Shown piece after piece: positions 45,701 to 60,700 of a DNA stretch of 64,000 nucleotides. The translations under genes were made by a program, and so were the position numbers. Source of the stretch: Allodiplogaster sudhausi (lineage: Eukaryota > Nematoda > Chromadorea > Rhabditida > Diplogasteridae); the NCBI GenBank assembly GCA_945643635.1, contig CALZFC010000027.1:4220501-4284500 (forward strand), in the 5' to 3' direction. Position 1 is the stretch's first letter. Each line of letters begins with the position of its first letter. The notes below the pieces were generated by a model. The model did not search any database. It saw nothing but the letters and a program-made list of their open reading frames with translations, and was not told where the DNA came from.

Positions 45701-48700
45701 CAGCCTAAAATTTTCCATGAGATAGATAACAGGCGACCTTGAAGATAATGCTTGCTTAGTTTGAAGCCGTATATTTCCGAACCTCAATCTTCCTTGATAC
45801 TTTGGCTTCCGGTCTAAGACTGTTCATGGGAAATCAAGGGACCCAGGATGACTATCCTTGCTTAGTTTGAAGAATACATGAAACAAAAATTTTTTGACAT
45901 GGCCGCTGTACGATATTTACAGAACTCCATTTTCCTGGATACTGGACTTCATGTCTTAGACTTTCATGGGAAATGAAGGGACCATAATGACTTTCTTCGT
46001 ATAATTTGAAACCAATTTGAAAACAAAATTTTGACAACTCTATTGAGTTACATAAATTTAGGGTCTCAATCTACCTACATATGTCACTTCTTCTGCACTT
46101 CTTCTGCAATTCATCTGCACTTCTTCTGCAGCCTAAAATTTTCCATGAGATAGATAACAGGCGACCTTGAAGATAATGCTTGCTTAGTTTGAAGCCGTAT
46201 ATTTCCGAACCTCAATCTTCCTTGATACTTGGGCTTCCGGTCTAAGACTGTTCATGGGAAATCAAGGGACCCAGGATGACTATCCTTGCTTAGTTTGAAG
46301 AATACATGAAACAAAAATTTTTTGACATGGCCGCTGTACGATATTTACAGAACTCCATTTTCCTGGATACTGGACTTCATGTCTTAGACTTTCATGGGAA
46401 ATCAAGGGACCATAATGACTTTCTTCGTATAATTTGAAACCAATTTGAAAACAAAATTTTGACAACTCTATTGAGTTACATAAATTTAGGGTCTCAATCT
46501 ACCTACATATGTCACTTCTTCTGCACTTCTTCTGCAATTCATCTGCACTTCTTCTGCAGCCTAAAATTTTCCATGAGATAGATAACAGGCGACCTTGAAG
46601 ATAATGCTTGCTTAGTTTGAAGCCGTATATTTCCGAACCTCAATCTTCCTTGATACTTTGGCTTCCGGTCTAAGACTGTTCATGGGAAATCAAGGGACCC
46701 AGGATGACTATCCTTGCTTAGTTTGAAGAATACATGAAACAAAAATTTTTTGACATGGCCGCTGTACGATATTTACAGAACTCCATTTTCCTGGATACTG
46801 GACTTCATGTCTTAGACTTTCATGGGAAATGAAGGGACCATAATGACTTTCTTCGTATAATTTGAAACCAATTTGAAAACAAAATTTTGACAACTCTATT
46901 GAGTTACATAAATTTAGGGTCTCAATCTACCTACATATGTCACTTCTTCTGCACTTCTTCTGCAATTCATCTGCACTTCTTCTGCAGCCTAAAATTTTCC
47001 ATGAGATAGATAACAGGCGACCTTGAAGATAATGCTTGCTTAGTTTGAAGCCGTATATTTCCGAACCTCAATCTTCCTTGATACTTGGGCTTCCGGTCTA
47101 AGACTGTTCATGGGAAATCAAGGGACCCAGGATGACTATCCTTGCTTAGTTTGAAGAATACATGAAACAAAAATTTTTTGACATGGCCGCTGTACGATAT
47201 TTACAGAACTCCATTTTCCTGGATACTGGACTTCATGTCTTAGACTTTCATGGGAAATCAAGGGACCATAATGACTTTCTTCGTATAATTTGAAACCAAT
47301 TTGAAAACAAAATTTTGACAACTCTATTGAGTTACATAAATTTAGGGTCTCAATCTACCTACATATGTCACTTCTTCTGCACTTCTTCTGCAATTCATCT
47401 GCACTTCTTCTGCAGCCTAAGATTTTACATGGGAAAGATAACAGGCGACCTTGAAGATTTGCTTGCTTAGTTTGAAGCCGTATATTTCCGAACCTCAATC
47501 TTCCTTGATACTTGGGCTTCCGGTCTAAGACTGTTCATGGGAAATCAAGGGACCCAGGATGACTATCCTTGCTTAGTTTGAAGAATACATGAAACAAAAA
47601 TTTTTTGACATGGCCGCTGTACGATATTTACAGAACTCCATTTTCCTGGATACTGGACTTCATGTCTTAGACTTTCATGGGAAATCAAGGGACCATAATG
47701 ACTTTCTTCGTATAATTTGAAACCAATTTGAAAACAAAATTTTGACAACTCTATTGAGTTACATAAATTTAGGGTCTCAATCCACCTACATATGTCACTT
47801 CTTCTGCACTTCTTCTGCAATTCATCTGCACTTCTTCTGCAGCCTAAGATTTTACATGGGAAAGATAACAGGCGACCTTGAAGATTTGCTTGCTTAGTTT
47901 GAAGCCGTATATTTCCGAACCTCAATCTTCCTTGATACTTGGGCTTCCGGTCTAAGACTGTTCATGGGAAATCAAGGGACCCAGGATGACTATCCTTGCT
48001 TAGTTTGAAGAATACATGAAACAAAAATTTTTTGACATGGCCGCTGTACGATATTTACAGAACTCCATTTTCCTGGATACTGGACTTCATGTCTTAGACT
48101 TTCATGGGAAATCAAGGGACCATAATGACTTTCTGCGTATAAGTTGAAACCAATATGAAAACAAATTTTGACAACTCTATTGAGTTATATAAATTTAGGG
48201 TCTCAATCTACCTACATATGTAACTTCTTCTGCACTTCTTCTGTAATTCATCTGCACTTCTTCTGCAGCCTAAAATTTTCCATGAGATAGATAACAGGCG
48301 ACCTTGAAGATAGTGCTTGCTTAGTTTGAAGCCGTATATTTCCGAACCTCAATTTTCCTTGATACTTTGGCTTCCGGTCTAAGACTGTTCATGGGAAATC
48401 AAGGGACCCAGGATGACTATCCTTGCTTAGTTTGAAGAATACATGAAACAAAAATTTTTTGACATGGCCGCTGTACGATATTTACAGAACTCCATTTTCC
48501 TGGATACTGGACTTCATGTCTTAGACTTTCATGGGAAATGAAGGGACCATAATGACTTTCTTCGTATAATTTGAAACCAATTTGAAAACAAAATTTTGAC
48601 AACTCTATTGAGTTACATAAATTTAGGGTCTCAATCTACCTACATATGTCACTTCTTCTGCACTTCTTCTGCAATTCATCTGCACTTCTTCTGCAGCCTA

Positions 48701-51700
48701 AAATTTTCCATGAGATAGATAACAGGCGACCTTGAAGATAATGCTTGCTTAGTTTGAAGCCGTATATTTCCGAACCTCAATCTTCCTTGATACTTGGGCT
48801 TCCGGTCTAAGACTGTTCATGGGAAATCAAGGGACCCAGGATGACTATCCTTGCTTAGTTTGAAGAATACATGAAACAAAAATTTTTTGACATGGCCGCT
48901 GTACGATATTTACAGAACTCCATTTTCCTGGATACTGGACTTCATGTCTTAGACTTTCATGGGAAATCAAGGGACCATAATGACTTTCTTCGTATAATTT
49001 GAAACCAATTTGAAAACAAAATTTTGACAACTCTATTGAGTTACATAAATTTAGGGTCTCAATCTACCTACATATGTCACTTCTTCTGCACTTCTTCTGC
49101 AATTCATCTGCACTTCTTCTGCAGCCTAAGATTTTACATGGGAAAGATAACAGGCGACCTTGAAGATTTGCTTGCTTAGTTTGAAGCCGTATATTTCCGA
49201 ACCTCAATCTTCCTTGATACTTGGGCTTCCGGTCTAAGACTGTTCATGGGAAATCAAGGGACCCAGGATGACTATCCTTGCTTAGTTTGAAGAATACATG
49301 AAACAAAAATTTTTTGACATGGCCGCTGTACGATATTTACAGAACTCCATTTTCCTGGATACTGGACTTCATGTCTTAGACTTTCATGGGAAATCAAGGG
49401 ACCATAATGACTTTCTTCGTATAATTTGAAACCAATTTGAAAACAAAATTTTGACAACTCTATTGAGTTACATAAATTTAGGGTCTCAATCTACCTACAT
49501 ATGTCACTTCTTCTGCACTTCTTCTGCAATTCATCTGCACTTCTTCTGCAGCCTAAGATTTTACATGGGAAAGATAACAGGCGACCTTGAAGATTTGCTT
49601 GCTTAGTTTGAAGCCGTATATTTCCGAACCTCAATCTTCCTTGATACTTGGACTTCCGGTCTAAGACTGTTCATGGGAAATCAAGGGACCCAGGATGACT
49701 ATCCTTGCTTAGTTTGAAGAATACATGAAACAAAAATTTTTTGACATGGCCGCTGTACGATATTTACAGAACTCCATTTTCCTGGATACTGGACTTCATG
49801 TCTTAGACTTTCATGGGAAATCAAGGGACCATAATGACTTTCTGCGTATAAGTTGAAACCAATATGAAAACAAAATTTTGACAACTCTATTGAGTTATAT
49901 AAATTTAGGGTCTCAATCTACCTACATATGTAACTTCTTCTGCACTTCTTCTACAATTCATCTGCACTTCTTCTGCAGCCTAAAATTTTCCATGAGATAG
50001 ATAACAGGCGACCTTGAAGATAATGCTTGCTTAGTTTGAAGCCGTATATTTCCGAACCTCAATCTTCCTTGATACTTGGGCTTCCGGTCTAAGACTGTTC
50101 ATGGGAAATCAAGGGACCCAGGATGACTATCCTTGCTTAGTTTGAAGAATACATGAAACAAAAATTTTTTGACATGGCCGCTGTACGATATTTACAGAAC
50201 TCCATTTTCCTGGATACTGGACTTCATGTCTTAGACTTTCATGGGAAATCAAGGGACCATAATGACTTTCTTCGTATAATTTGAAACCAATTTGAAAACA
50301 AAATTTTGACAACTCTATTGAGTTACATAAATTTAGGGTCTCAATCTACCTACATATGTCACTTCTTCTGCACTTCTTCTGCAATTCATCTGCACTTCTT
50401 CTGCAGCCTAAAATTTTACATGGGAAAGATAACAGGCGACCTTGAAGATTTGCTTGCTTAGTTTGAAGCCGTATATTTCCGAACCTCAATCTTCCTTGAT
50501 ACTTGGGCTTGCGGTCTAAGACTGTTCATGGGAAATCAAGGGACCCAGGATGACTATCCTTGCTTAGTTTGAAGAATACATGAAACAAAAATTTTTTGAC
50601 ATGGCCGCTGTACGATATTTACAGAACTCCATTTTCCTGGATACTGGACTTCATGTCTTAGACTTTCATGGGAAATCAAGGGACCATAATGACTTTCTTC
50701 GTATAATTTGAAACCAATTTGAAAACAAAATTTTGACAACTCTATTGAGTTACATAAATTTAGGGTCTCAATCTACCTACATATGTCACTTCTTCTGCAC
50801 TTCTTCTGCAATTCATCTGCACTTCTTCTGCAGCCTAAAATTTTATATGGGAAAGATAACAGGCGACCTTGAAGATTTGCTTGCTTAGTTTGAAGCCGTA
50901 TATTTCCGAACCTCAATCTTCCTTGATACTTGGGCTTCCGGTCTAAGACTGTTCATGGGAAATCAAGGGACCCAGGATGACTATCCTTGCTTAGTTTGAA
51001 GAATACATGAAACAAAAATTTTTTGACATGGCCGCTGTACGATATTTACAGAACTCCATTTTCCTGGATACTGGACTTCATGTCTTAGACTTTCATGGGA
51101 AATCAAGGGACCATAATGACTTTCTGCGTATAAGTTGAAACCAATATGAAAACAAAATTTTGACAACTCTATTGAGTTATATAAATTTAGGGTCTCAATC
51201 TACCTACATATGTCACTTCTTCTGCACTTCTTCTGCAATTCATCTGCACTTCTTCTGCAGCCTAAAATTTTACATGGGAAAGATAACAGGCGACCTTGAA
51301 GATTTGCTTGCTTAGTTTGAAGCCGTATATTTCCGAACCTCAATCTTCCTTGATACTTGGGCTTCCGGTCTAAGACTGTTCATGGGAAATCAAGGGACCC
51401 AGGATGACTATCCTTGCTTAGTTTGAAGAATACATGAAACAAAAATTTTTTGACATGGCCGCTGTACGATATTTACAGAACTCCATTTTCCTGGATACTG
51501 GACTTCATGTCTTAGACTTTCATGGGAAATCAAGGGACCATAATGACTTTCTTCGTATAATTTGAAACCAATTTGAAAACAAAATTTTGACAACTCTATT
51601 GAGTTACATAAATTTAGGGTCTCAATCTACCTACATATGTCACTTCTTCTGCACTTCTTCTGCAATTCATCTGCACTTCTTCTGCAGCCTAAGATTTTAC

Positions 51701-54700
51701 ATGGGAAAGATAACAGGCGACCTTGAAGATTTGCTTGCTTAGTTTGAAGCCGTATATTTCCGAACCTCAATCTTCCTTGATACTTGGACTTCCGGTCTAA
51801 GACTGTTCATGGGAAATCAAGGGACCCAGGATGACTATCCTTGCTTAGTTTGAAGAATACATGAAACAAAAATTTTTTGACATGGCCGCTGTACGATATT
51901 TACAGAACTCCATTTTCCTGGATACTGGACTTCATGTCTTAGACTTTCATGGGAAATCAAGGGACCATAATGACTTTCTGCGTATAAGTTGAAACCAATA
52001 TGAAAACAAAATTTTGACAACTCTATTGAGTTATATAAATTTAGGGTCTCAATCTACCTACATATGTAACTTCTTCTGCACTTCTTCTGCAATTCATCTG
52101 CACTTCTTCTGCAGCCTAAAATTTTCCATGAGATAGATAACAGGCGACCTTGAAGATAATGCTTGCTTAGTTTGAAGCCGTATATTTCCGAACCTCAATC
52201 TTCCTTGATACTTGGGCTTCCGGTCTAAGACTGTTCATGGGAAATCAAGGGACCCAGGATGACTATCCTTGCTTAGTTTGAAGAATACATGAAACAAAAA
52301 TTTTTGACATGGCCGCTGTACGATATTTACAGAACTCCATTTTCCTGGATACTGGACTTCATGTCTTAGACTTTCATGGGAAATCAAGGGACCATAATGA
52401 CTTTCTTCGTATAATTTGAAACCAATTTGAAAACAAAATTTTGACAACTCTATTGAGTTACATAAATTTAGGGTCTCAATCTACCTACATATGTCACTTC
52501 TTCTGCACTTCTTCTGCAATTCATCTGCACTTCTTCTGCAGCCTAAAATTTTACATGGGAAAGATAACAGGCGACCTTGAAGATTTGCTTGCTTAGTTTG
52601 AAGCCGTATATTTCCGAACCTCAATCTTCCTTGATACTTGGGCTTCCGGTCTAAGACTGTTCATGGGAAATCAAGGGACCCAGGATGACTATCCTTGCTT
52701 AGTTTGAAGAATACATGAAACAAAAATTTTTTGACATGGCCGCTGTACGATATTTACAGAACTCCATTTTCCTGGATACTGGACTTCATGTCTTAGACTT
52801 TCATGGGAAATCAAGGGACCATAATGACTTTCTTCGTATAATTTGAAACCAATTTGAAAACAAAATTTTGACAACTCTATTGAGTTACATAAATTTAGGG
52901 TCTCAATCTACCTACATATGTCACTTCTTCTGCACTTCTTCTGCAATTCATCTGCACTTCTTCTGCAGCCTAAAATTTTATATGGGAAAGATAACAGGCG
53001 ACCTTGAAGATTTGCTTGCTTAGTTTGAAGCCGTATATTTCCGAACCTCAATCTTCCTTGATACTTGGGCTTCCGGTCTAAGACTGTTCATGGGAAATCA
53101 AGGGACCCAGGATGACTATCCTTGCTTAGTTTGAAGAATACATGAAACAAAAATTTTTTGACATGGCCGCTGTACGATATTTACAGAACTCCATTTTCCT
53201 GGATACTGGACTTCATGTCTTAGACTTTCATGGGAAATCAAGGGACCATAATGACTTTCTGCGTATAAGTTGAAACCAATATGAAAACAAAATTTTGACA
53301 ACTCTATTGAGTTATATAAATTTAGGGTCTCAATCTACCTACATATGTCACTTCTTCTGCACTTCTTCTGCAATTCATCTGCACTTCTTCTGCAGCCTAA
53401 AATTTTACATGGGAAAGATAACAGGCGACCTTGAAGATTTGCTTGCTTAGTTTGAAGCCGTATATTTCCGAACCTCAATCTTCCTTGATACTTGGGCTTC
53501 CGGTCTAAGACTGTTCATGGGAAATCAAGGGACCCAGGATGACTATCCTTGCTTAGTTTGAAGAATACATGAAACAAAAATTTTTTGACATGGCCGCTGT
53601 ACGATATTTACAGAACTCCATTTTCCTGGATACTGGACTTCATGTCTTAGACTTTCATGGGAAATCAAGGGACCATAATGACTTTCTGCGTATAAGTTGA
53701 AACCAATATGAAAACAAAATTTTGACAACTCTATTGAGTTATATAAATTTAGGGTCTCAATCTACCTACATATGTAACTTCTTCTGCACTTCTTCTGCAA
53801 TTCATCTGCACTTCTTCTGCAGCCTAAAATTTTCCATGAGATAGATAACAGGCGACCTTGAAGATAATGCTTGCTTAGTTTGAAGCCGTATATTTCCGAA
53901 CCTCAATCTTCCTTGATACTTGGGCTTCCGGTCTAAGACTGTTCATGGGAAATCAAGGGACCCAGGATGACTATCCTTGCTTAGTTTGAAGAATACATGA
54001 AACAAAAATTTTTTGACATGGCCGCTGTACGATATTTACAGAACTCCATTTTCCTGGATACTGGACTTCATGTCTTAGACTTTCATGGGAAATCAAGGGA
54101 CCATAATGACTTTCTTCGTATAATTTGAAACCAATTTGAAAACAAAATTTTGACAACTCTATTGAGTTACATAAATTTAGGGTCTCAATCTACCTACATA
54201 TGTAACTTCTTCTGCACTTCTTCTGCAATTCATCTGCACTTCTTCTGCAGCCTAAGATTTTACATGGGAAAGATAACAGGCGACCTTGAAGATTTGCTTG
54301 CTTAGTTTGAAGCCGTATATTTCCGAACCTCAATCTTCCTTGATACTTGGGCTTCCGGTCTAAGACTGTTCATGGGAAATCAAGGGACCCAGGATGACTA
54401 TCCTTGCTTAGTTTGAAGAATACATTAAACAAAAATTTTTTGACATGGCCGCTGTACGATATTTACAGAACTCCATTTTCCTGGATACTGGACTTCATGT
54501 CTTAGACTTTCATGGGAAATCAAGGGACCATAATGACTTTCTTCGTATAATTTGAAACCAATTTGAAAACAAAATTTTGACAACTCTATTGAGTTACATA
54601 AATTTAGGGTCTCAATCTACCTACATATGTCACTTCTTCTGCACTTCTTCTGCAATTCATCTGCACTTCTTCTGCAGCCTAAGATTTTACATGGGAAAGA

Positions 54701-57700
54701 TAACAGGCGACCTTGAAGATAATGCTTGCTTAGTTTGAAGCCGTATATTTCCGAACCTCAATCTTCCTTGATACTTGGGCTTCCGGTCTAAGACTGTTCA
54801 TGGGAAATCAAGGGACCCAGGATGACTATCCTTGCTTAGTTTGAAGAATACATGAAACAAAAATTTTTTGACATGGCCGCTGTACGATATTTACAGAACT
54901 CCATTTTCCTGGATACTGGACTTCATGTCTTAGACTTTCATGGGAAATCAAGGGACCATAATGACTTTCTGCGTATAAGTTGAAACCAATATGAAAACAA
55001 AATTTTGACAACTCTATTGAGTTATATAAATTTAGGGTCTCAATCTACCTACATATGTAACTTCTTCTGCACTTCTTCTGCAATTCATCTGCACTTCTTC
55101 TGCAGCCTAAAATTTTCCATGAGATAGATAACAGGCGACCTTGAAGATAATGCTTGCTTAGTTTGAAGCCGTATATTTCCGAACCTCAATCTTCCTTGAT
55201 ACTTGGGCTTCCGGTCTAAGACTGTTCATGGGAAATCAAGGGACCCAGGATGACTATCCTTGCTTAGTTTGAAGAATACATGAAACAAAAATTTTTTGAC
55301 ATGGCCGCTGTACGATATTTACAGAACTCCATTTTCCTGGATACTGGACTTCATGTCTTAGACTTTCATGGGAAATCAAGGGACCATAATGACTTTCTTC
55401 GTATAATTTGAAACCAATTTGAAAACAAAATTTTGACAACTCTATTGAGTTATATAAATTTAGGGTCTCAATCTACCTACATATGTAACTTCTTCTGCAC
55501 TTCTTCTGCAATTCATCTGCACTTCTTCTGCAGCCTAAGATTTTACATGGGAAAGATAACAGGCGACCTTGAAGATTTGCTTGCTTAGTTTGAAGCCGTA
55601 TATTTCCGAACCTCAATCTTCCTTGATACTTGGGCTTCCGGTCTAAGACTGTTCATGGGAAATCAAGGGACCCAGGATGACTATCCTTGCTTAGTTTGAA
55701 GAATACATGAAACAAACATTTTTTGACATGGCCGCTGTACGATATTTACAGAACTCCATTTTCCTGGATACTGGACTTCATGTCTTAGACTTTCATGGGA
55801 AATCAAGGGACCATAATGACTTTCTTCGTATAATTTGAAACCAATTTGAAAACAAAATTTTGACAACTCTATTGAGTTACATAAATTTAGGGTCTCAATC
55901 TACCTACATATGTAACTTCTTCTGCACTTCTTCTGCAATTCATCTGCACTTCTTCTGCAGCCTAAAATTTTCCATGAGATAGATAACAGGCGACCTTGAA
56001 GATAATGCTTGCTTAGTTTGAAGCCGTATATTTCCGAACCTCAATCTTCCTTGATACTTGGGCTTCCGGTCTAAGACTGTTCATGGGAAATCAAGGGACC
56101 CAGGATGACTATCCTTGCTTAGTTTGAAGAATACATGAAACAAAATTTTTTTGACATGGCCGCTGTACGATATTTACAGAACTCCATTTTCCTGGATACT
56201 GGACTTCATGTCTTAGACTTTCATGGGAAATCAAGGGACCATAATGACTTTCTTCGTATAATTTGAAACCAATTTGAAAACAAAATTTTGATTGAGTTAC
56301 ATAAATTTAGGGTCTCAATCTACCTACATATGTCACTTCTTCTGCACTTCTTCTGCAATTCATCTGCACTTCTTCTGCAGCCTAAAATTTTACATGGGAA
56401 AGATAACAGGCGACCTTGAAGATTTGCTTGCTTAGTTTGAAGCCGTATATTTCCGAACCTCAATCTTCCTTGATACTTGGGCTTCCGGTCTAAGACTGTT
56501 CATGGGAAATCAAGGGACCCAGGATGACTATCCTTGCTTAGTTTGAAGAATACATGAAACAAAAATTTTTTGACATGGCCGCTGTACGATATTTACAGAA
56601 CTCCATTTTCCTGGATACTGGACTTCATGTCTTAGACTTTCATGGGAAATCAAGGGACCATAATGACTTTCTTCGTATAAGTTGAAACCAATATGAAAAC
56701 AAAATTTTGACAACTCTATTGAGTTACATAAATTTAGGGTCTCAATCTACCTACATATGTAACTTCTTCTGCACTTCTTCTGCAATTCATCTGCACTTCT
56801 TCTGCAGCCTAAAATTTTCCATGAGATAGATAACAGGCGACCTTGAAGATAATGCTTGCTTAGTTTGAAGCCGTATATTTCCGAACCTCAATCTTCCTTG
56901 ATACTTGGGCTTCCGGTCTAAGACTGTTCATGGGAAATCAAGGGACCCAGGATGACTATCCTTGCTTAGTTTGAAGAATACATGAAACAAAAATTTTTTG
57001 ACATGGCCGCTGTACGATATTTACAGAACTCCATTTTCCTGGATACTGGACTTCATGTCTTAGACTTTCATGGGAAATCAAGGGACCATAATGACTTTCT
57101 TCGTATAATTTGAAACCAATTTGAAAACAAAATTTTGACAACTCTATTGAGTTATATAAATTTAGGGTCTCAATCTACCTACATATGTAACTTCTTCTGC
57201 ACTTCTTCTGCAATTCATCTGCACTTCTTCTGCAGCCTAAAATTTTACATGGGAAAGATAACAGGCGACCTTGAAGATTTGCTTGCTTAGTTTGAAGCCG
57301 TATATTTCCGAACCTCAATCTTCCTTGATACTTGGGCTTCCGGTCTAAGACTGTTCATGGGAAATCAAGGGACCCAGGATGACTATCCTTGCTTAGTTTG
57401 AAGAATACATGAAACAAAAATTTTTTGACATGGCCGCTGTACGATATTTACAGAACTCCATTTTCCTGGATACTGGACTTCATGTCTTAGACTTTCATGG
57501 GAAATCAAGGGACCATAATGACTTTCTTCGTATAATTTGAAACCAATTTGAAAACAAAATTTTGACAACTCTATTGAGTTACATAAATTTAGGGTCTCAA
57601 TCTACCTACATATGTAACTTCTTCTGCACTTCTTCTGCAATTCATCTGCACTTCTTCTGCAGCCTAAAATTTTCCATGAGATAGATAACAGGCGACCTTG

Positions 57701-60700
57701 AAGATAATGCTTGCTTAGTTTGAAGCCGTATATTTCCGAACCTCAATCTTCCTTGATACTTGGGCTTCTGGTCTAAGACTGTTCATGGGAAATCAAGGGA
57801 CCCAGGATGACTATCCTTGCTTAGTTTGAAGAATACATGAAACAAAATTTTTTGACATGGCCGCTGTACGATATTTACAGAACTCCATTTTCCTGGATAC
57901 TGGACTTCATGTCTTAGACTTTCATGGGAAATCAAGGGACCATAATGACTTTCTTCGTATAATTTGAAACCAATTTGAAAACAAAATTTTGATTGAGTTA
58001 CATAAATTTAGGGTCTCAATCTACCTACATATGTCACTTCTTCTGCACTTCTTCTGCAATTCATCTGCACTTCTTCTGCAGCCTAAAATTTTACATGGGA
58101 AAGATAACAGGCGACCTTGAAGATTTGCTTGCTTAGTTTGAAGCCGTATATTTCCGAACCTCAATCTTCCTTGATACTTGGGCTTCCGGTCTAAGACTGT
58201 TCATGGGAAATCAAGGGACCCAGGATGACTATCCTTGCTTAGTTTGAAGAATACATGAAACAAAAATTTTTTGACATGGCCGCTGTACGATATTTACAGA
58301 ACTCCATTTTCCTGGATACTGGACTTCATGTCTTAGACTTTCATGGGAAATCAAGGGACCATAATGACTTTCTTCGTATAATTTGAAACCAATTTGAAAA
58401 CAAAATTTTGACAACTCTATTGAGTTATATAAATTTAGGGTCTCAATCTACCTACATATGTAACTTCTTCTGCACTTCTTCTGCAATTCATCTGCACTTC
58501 TTCTGCAGCCTAAAATTTTAATGAGATAGATAACAGGCGACCTTGAAGATAATGCTTGCTTAGTTTGAAGCCGTATATTTCCGAACCTCAATCTTCCTTG
58601 ATACTTGGGCTTCCGGTCTAAGACTGTTCATGGGAAATCAAGGGACCCAGGATGACTATCCTTGCTTAGTTTGAAGAATACATGAAACAAAAATTTTTTG
58701 ACATGGCCGCTGTACGATATTTACAGAACTCCATTTTCCTGGATACTGGACTTCATGTCTTAGACTTTCATGGGAAATCAAGGGACCATAATGACTTTCT
58801 TCGTATAATTTGAAACCAATTTGAAAACAAAATTTTGACAACTCTATTGAGTTACATAAATTTAGGGTCTCAATCTACCTACATATGTCACTTCTTCTGC
58901 ACTTCTTCTGCAATTCATCTGCACTTCTTCTGCAGCCTAAAATTTTACATGGGAAAGATAACAGGCGACCTTGAAGATAATGCTTGCTTAGTTTGAAGCC
59001 GTATATTTCCGAACCTCAATCTTCCTTGATACTTGGGCTTCCGGTCTAAGACTGTTCATGGGAAATCAAGGGACCCAGGATGACTATCCTTGCTTAGTTT
59101 GAAGAATACATGAAACAAAAATTTTTTGACATGGCCGCTGTACGATATTTACAGAACTCCATTTTCCTGGATACTGGACTTCATGTCTTAGACTTTCATG
59201 GGAAATCAAGGGACCATAATGACTTTCTTCGTATAATTTGAAACCAATTTGAAAACAAAATTTTGACAACTCTATTGAGTTACATAAATTTAGGGTCTCA
59301 ATCTACCTACATATGTCACTTCTTCTGCACTTCTTCTGCAATTCATCTGCACTTCTTCTGCAGCCTAAAATTTTCCATGAGATAGATAACAGGCGACCTT
59401 GAAGATAATGCTTGCTTAGTTTGAAGCCGTATATTTCCGAACCTCAATCTTCCTTGATACTTGGGCTTCCGGTCTAAGACTGTTCATGGGAAATCAAGGG
59501 ACCCAGGATGACTATCCTTGCTTAGTTTGAAGAATACATGAAACAAAAATTTTTTGACATGGCCGCTGTACGATATTTACAGAACTCCATTTTCCTGGAT
59601 ACTGGACTTCATGTCTTAGACTTTCATGGGAAATCAAGGGACCATAATGACTTTCTTCGTATAATTTGAAACCAATTTGAAAACAAAATTTTGACAACTC
59701 TATTGAGTTATATAAATTTAGGGTCTCAATCTACCTACATATGTCACTTCTTCTGCACTTCTTCTGCAATTCATCTGCACTTCTTCTGCAGCCTAAAATT
59801 TTACATGGGAAAGATAACAGGCGACCTTGAAGATTTGCTTGCTTAGTTTGAAGCCGTATATTTCCGAACCTCAATCTTCCTTGATACTTGGGCTTCCGGT
59901 CTAAGACTGTTCATGGGAAATCAAGGGACCCAGGATGACTATCCTTGCTTAGTTTGAAGAATACATGAAACAAAAATTTTTTGACATGGCCGCTGTACGA
60001 TATTTACAGAACTCCATTTTCCTGGATACTGGACTTCATGTCTTAGACTTTCATGGGAAATCAAGGGACCATAATGACTTTCTTCGTATAAGTTGAAACC
60101 AATATGAAAACAAAATTTTGACAACTCTATTGAGTTACATAAATTTAGGGTCTCAATCTACCTACATATGTAACTTCTTCTGCACTTCTTCTGCAATTCA
60201 TCTGCACTTCTTCTGCAGCCTAAAATTTTCCATGAGATAGATAACAGGCGACCTTGAAGATAATGCTTGCTTAGTTTGAAGCCGTATATTTCCGAACCTC
60301 AATCTTCCTTGATACTTGGGCTTCCGGTCTAAGACTGTTCATGGGAAATCAAGGGACCCAGGATGACTATCCTTGCTTAGTTTGAAGAATACATGAAACA
60401 AAAATTTTTTGACATGGCCGCTGTACGATATTTACAGAACTCCATTTTCCTGGATACTGGACTTCATGTCTTAGACTTTCATGGGAAATCAAGGGACCAT
60501 AATGACTTTCTTCGTATAATTTGAAACCAATTTGAAAACAAAATTTTGACAACTCTATTGAGTTACATAAATTTAGGGTCTCAATCTACCTACATATGTC
60601 ACTTCTTCTGCACTTCTTCTGCAATTCATCTGCACTTCTTCTGCAGCCTAAAATTTTACATGGGAAAGATAACAGGCGACCTTGAAGATTTGCTTGCTTA

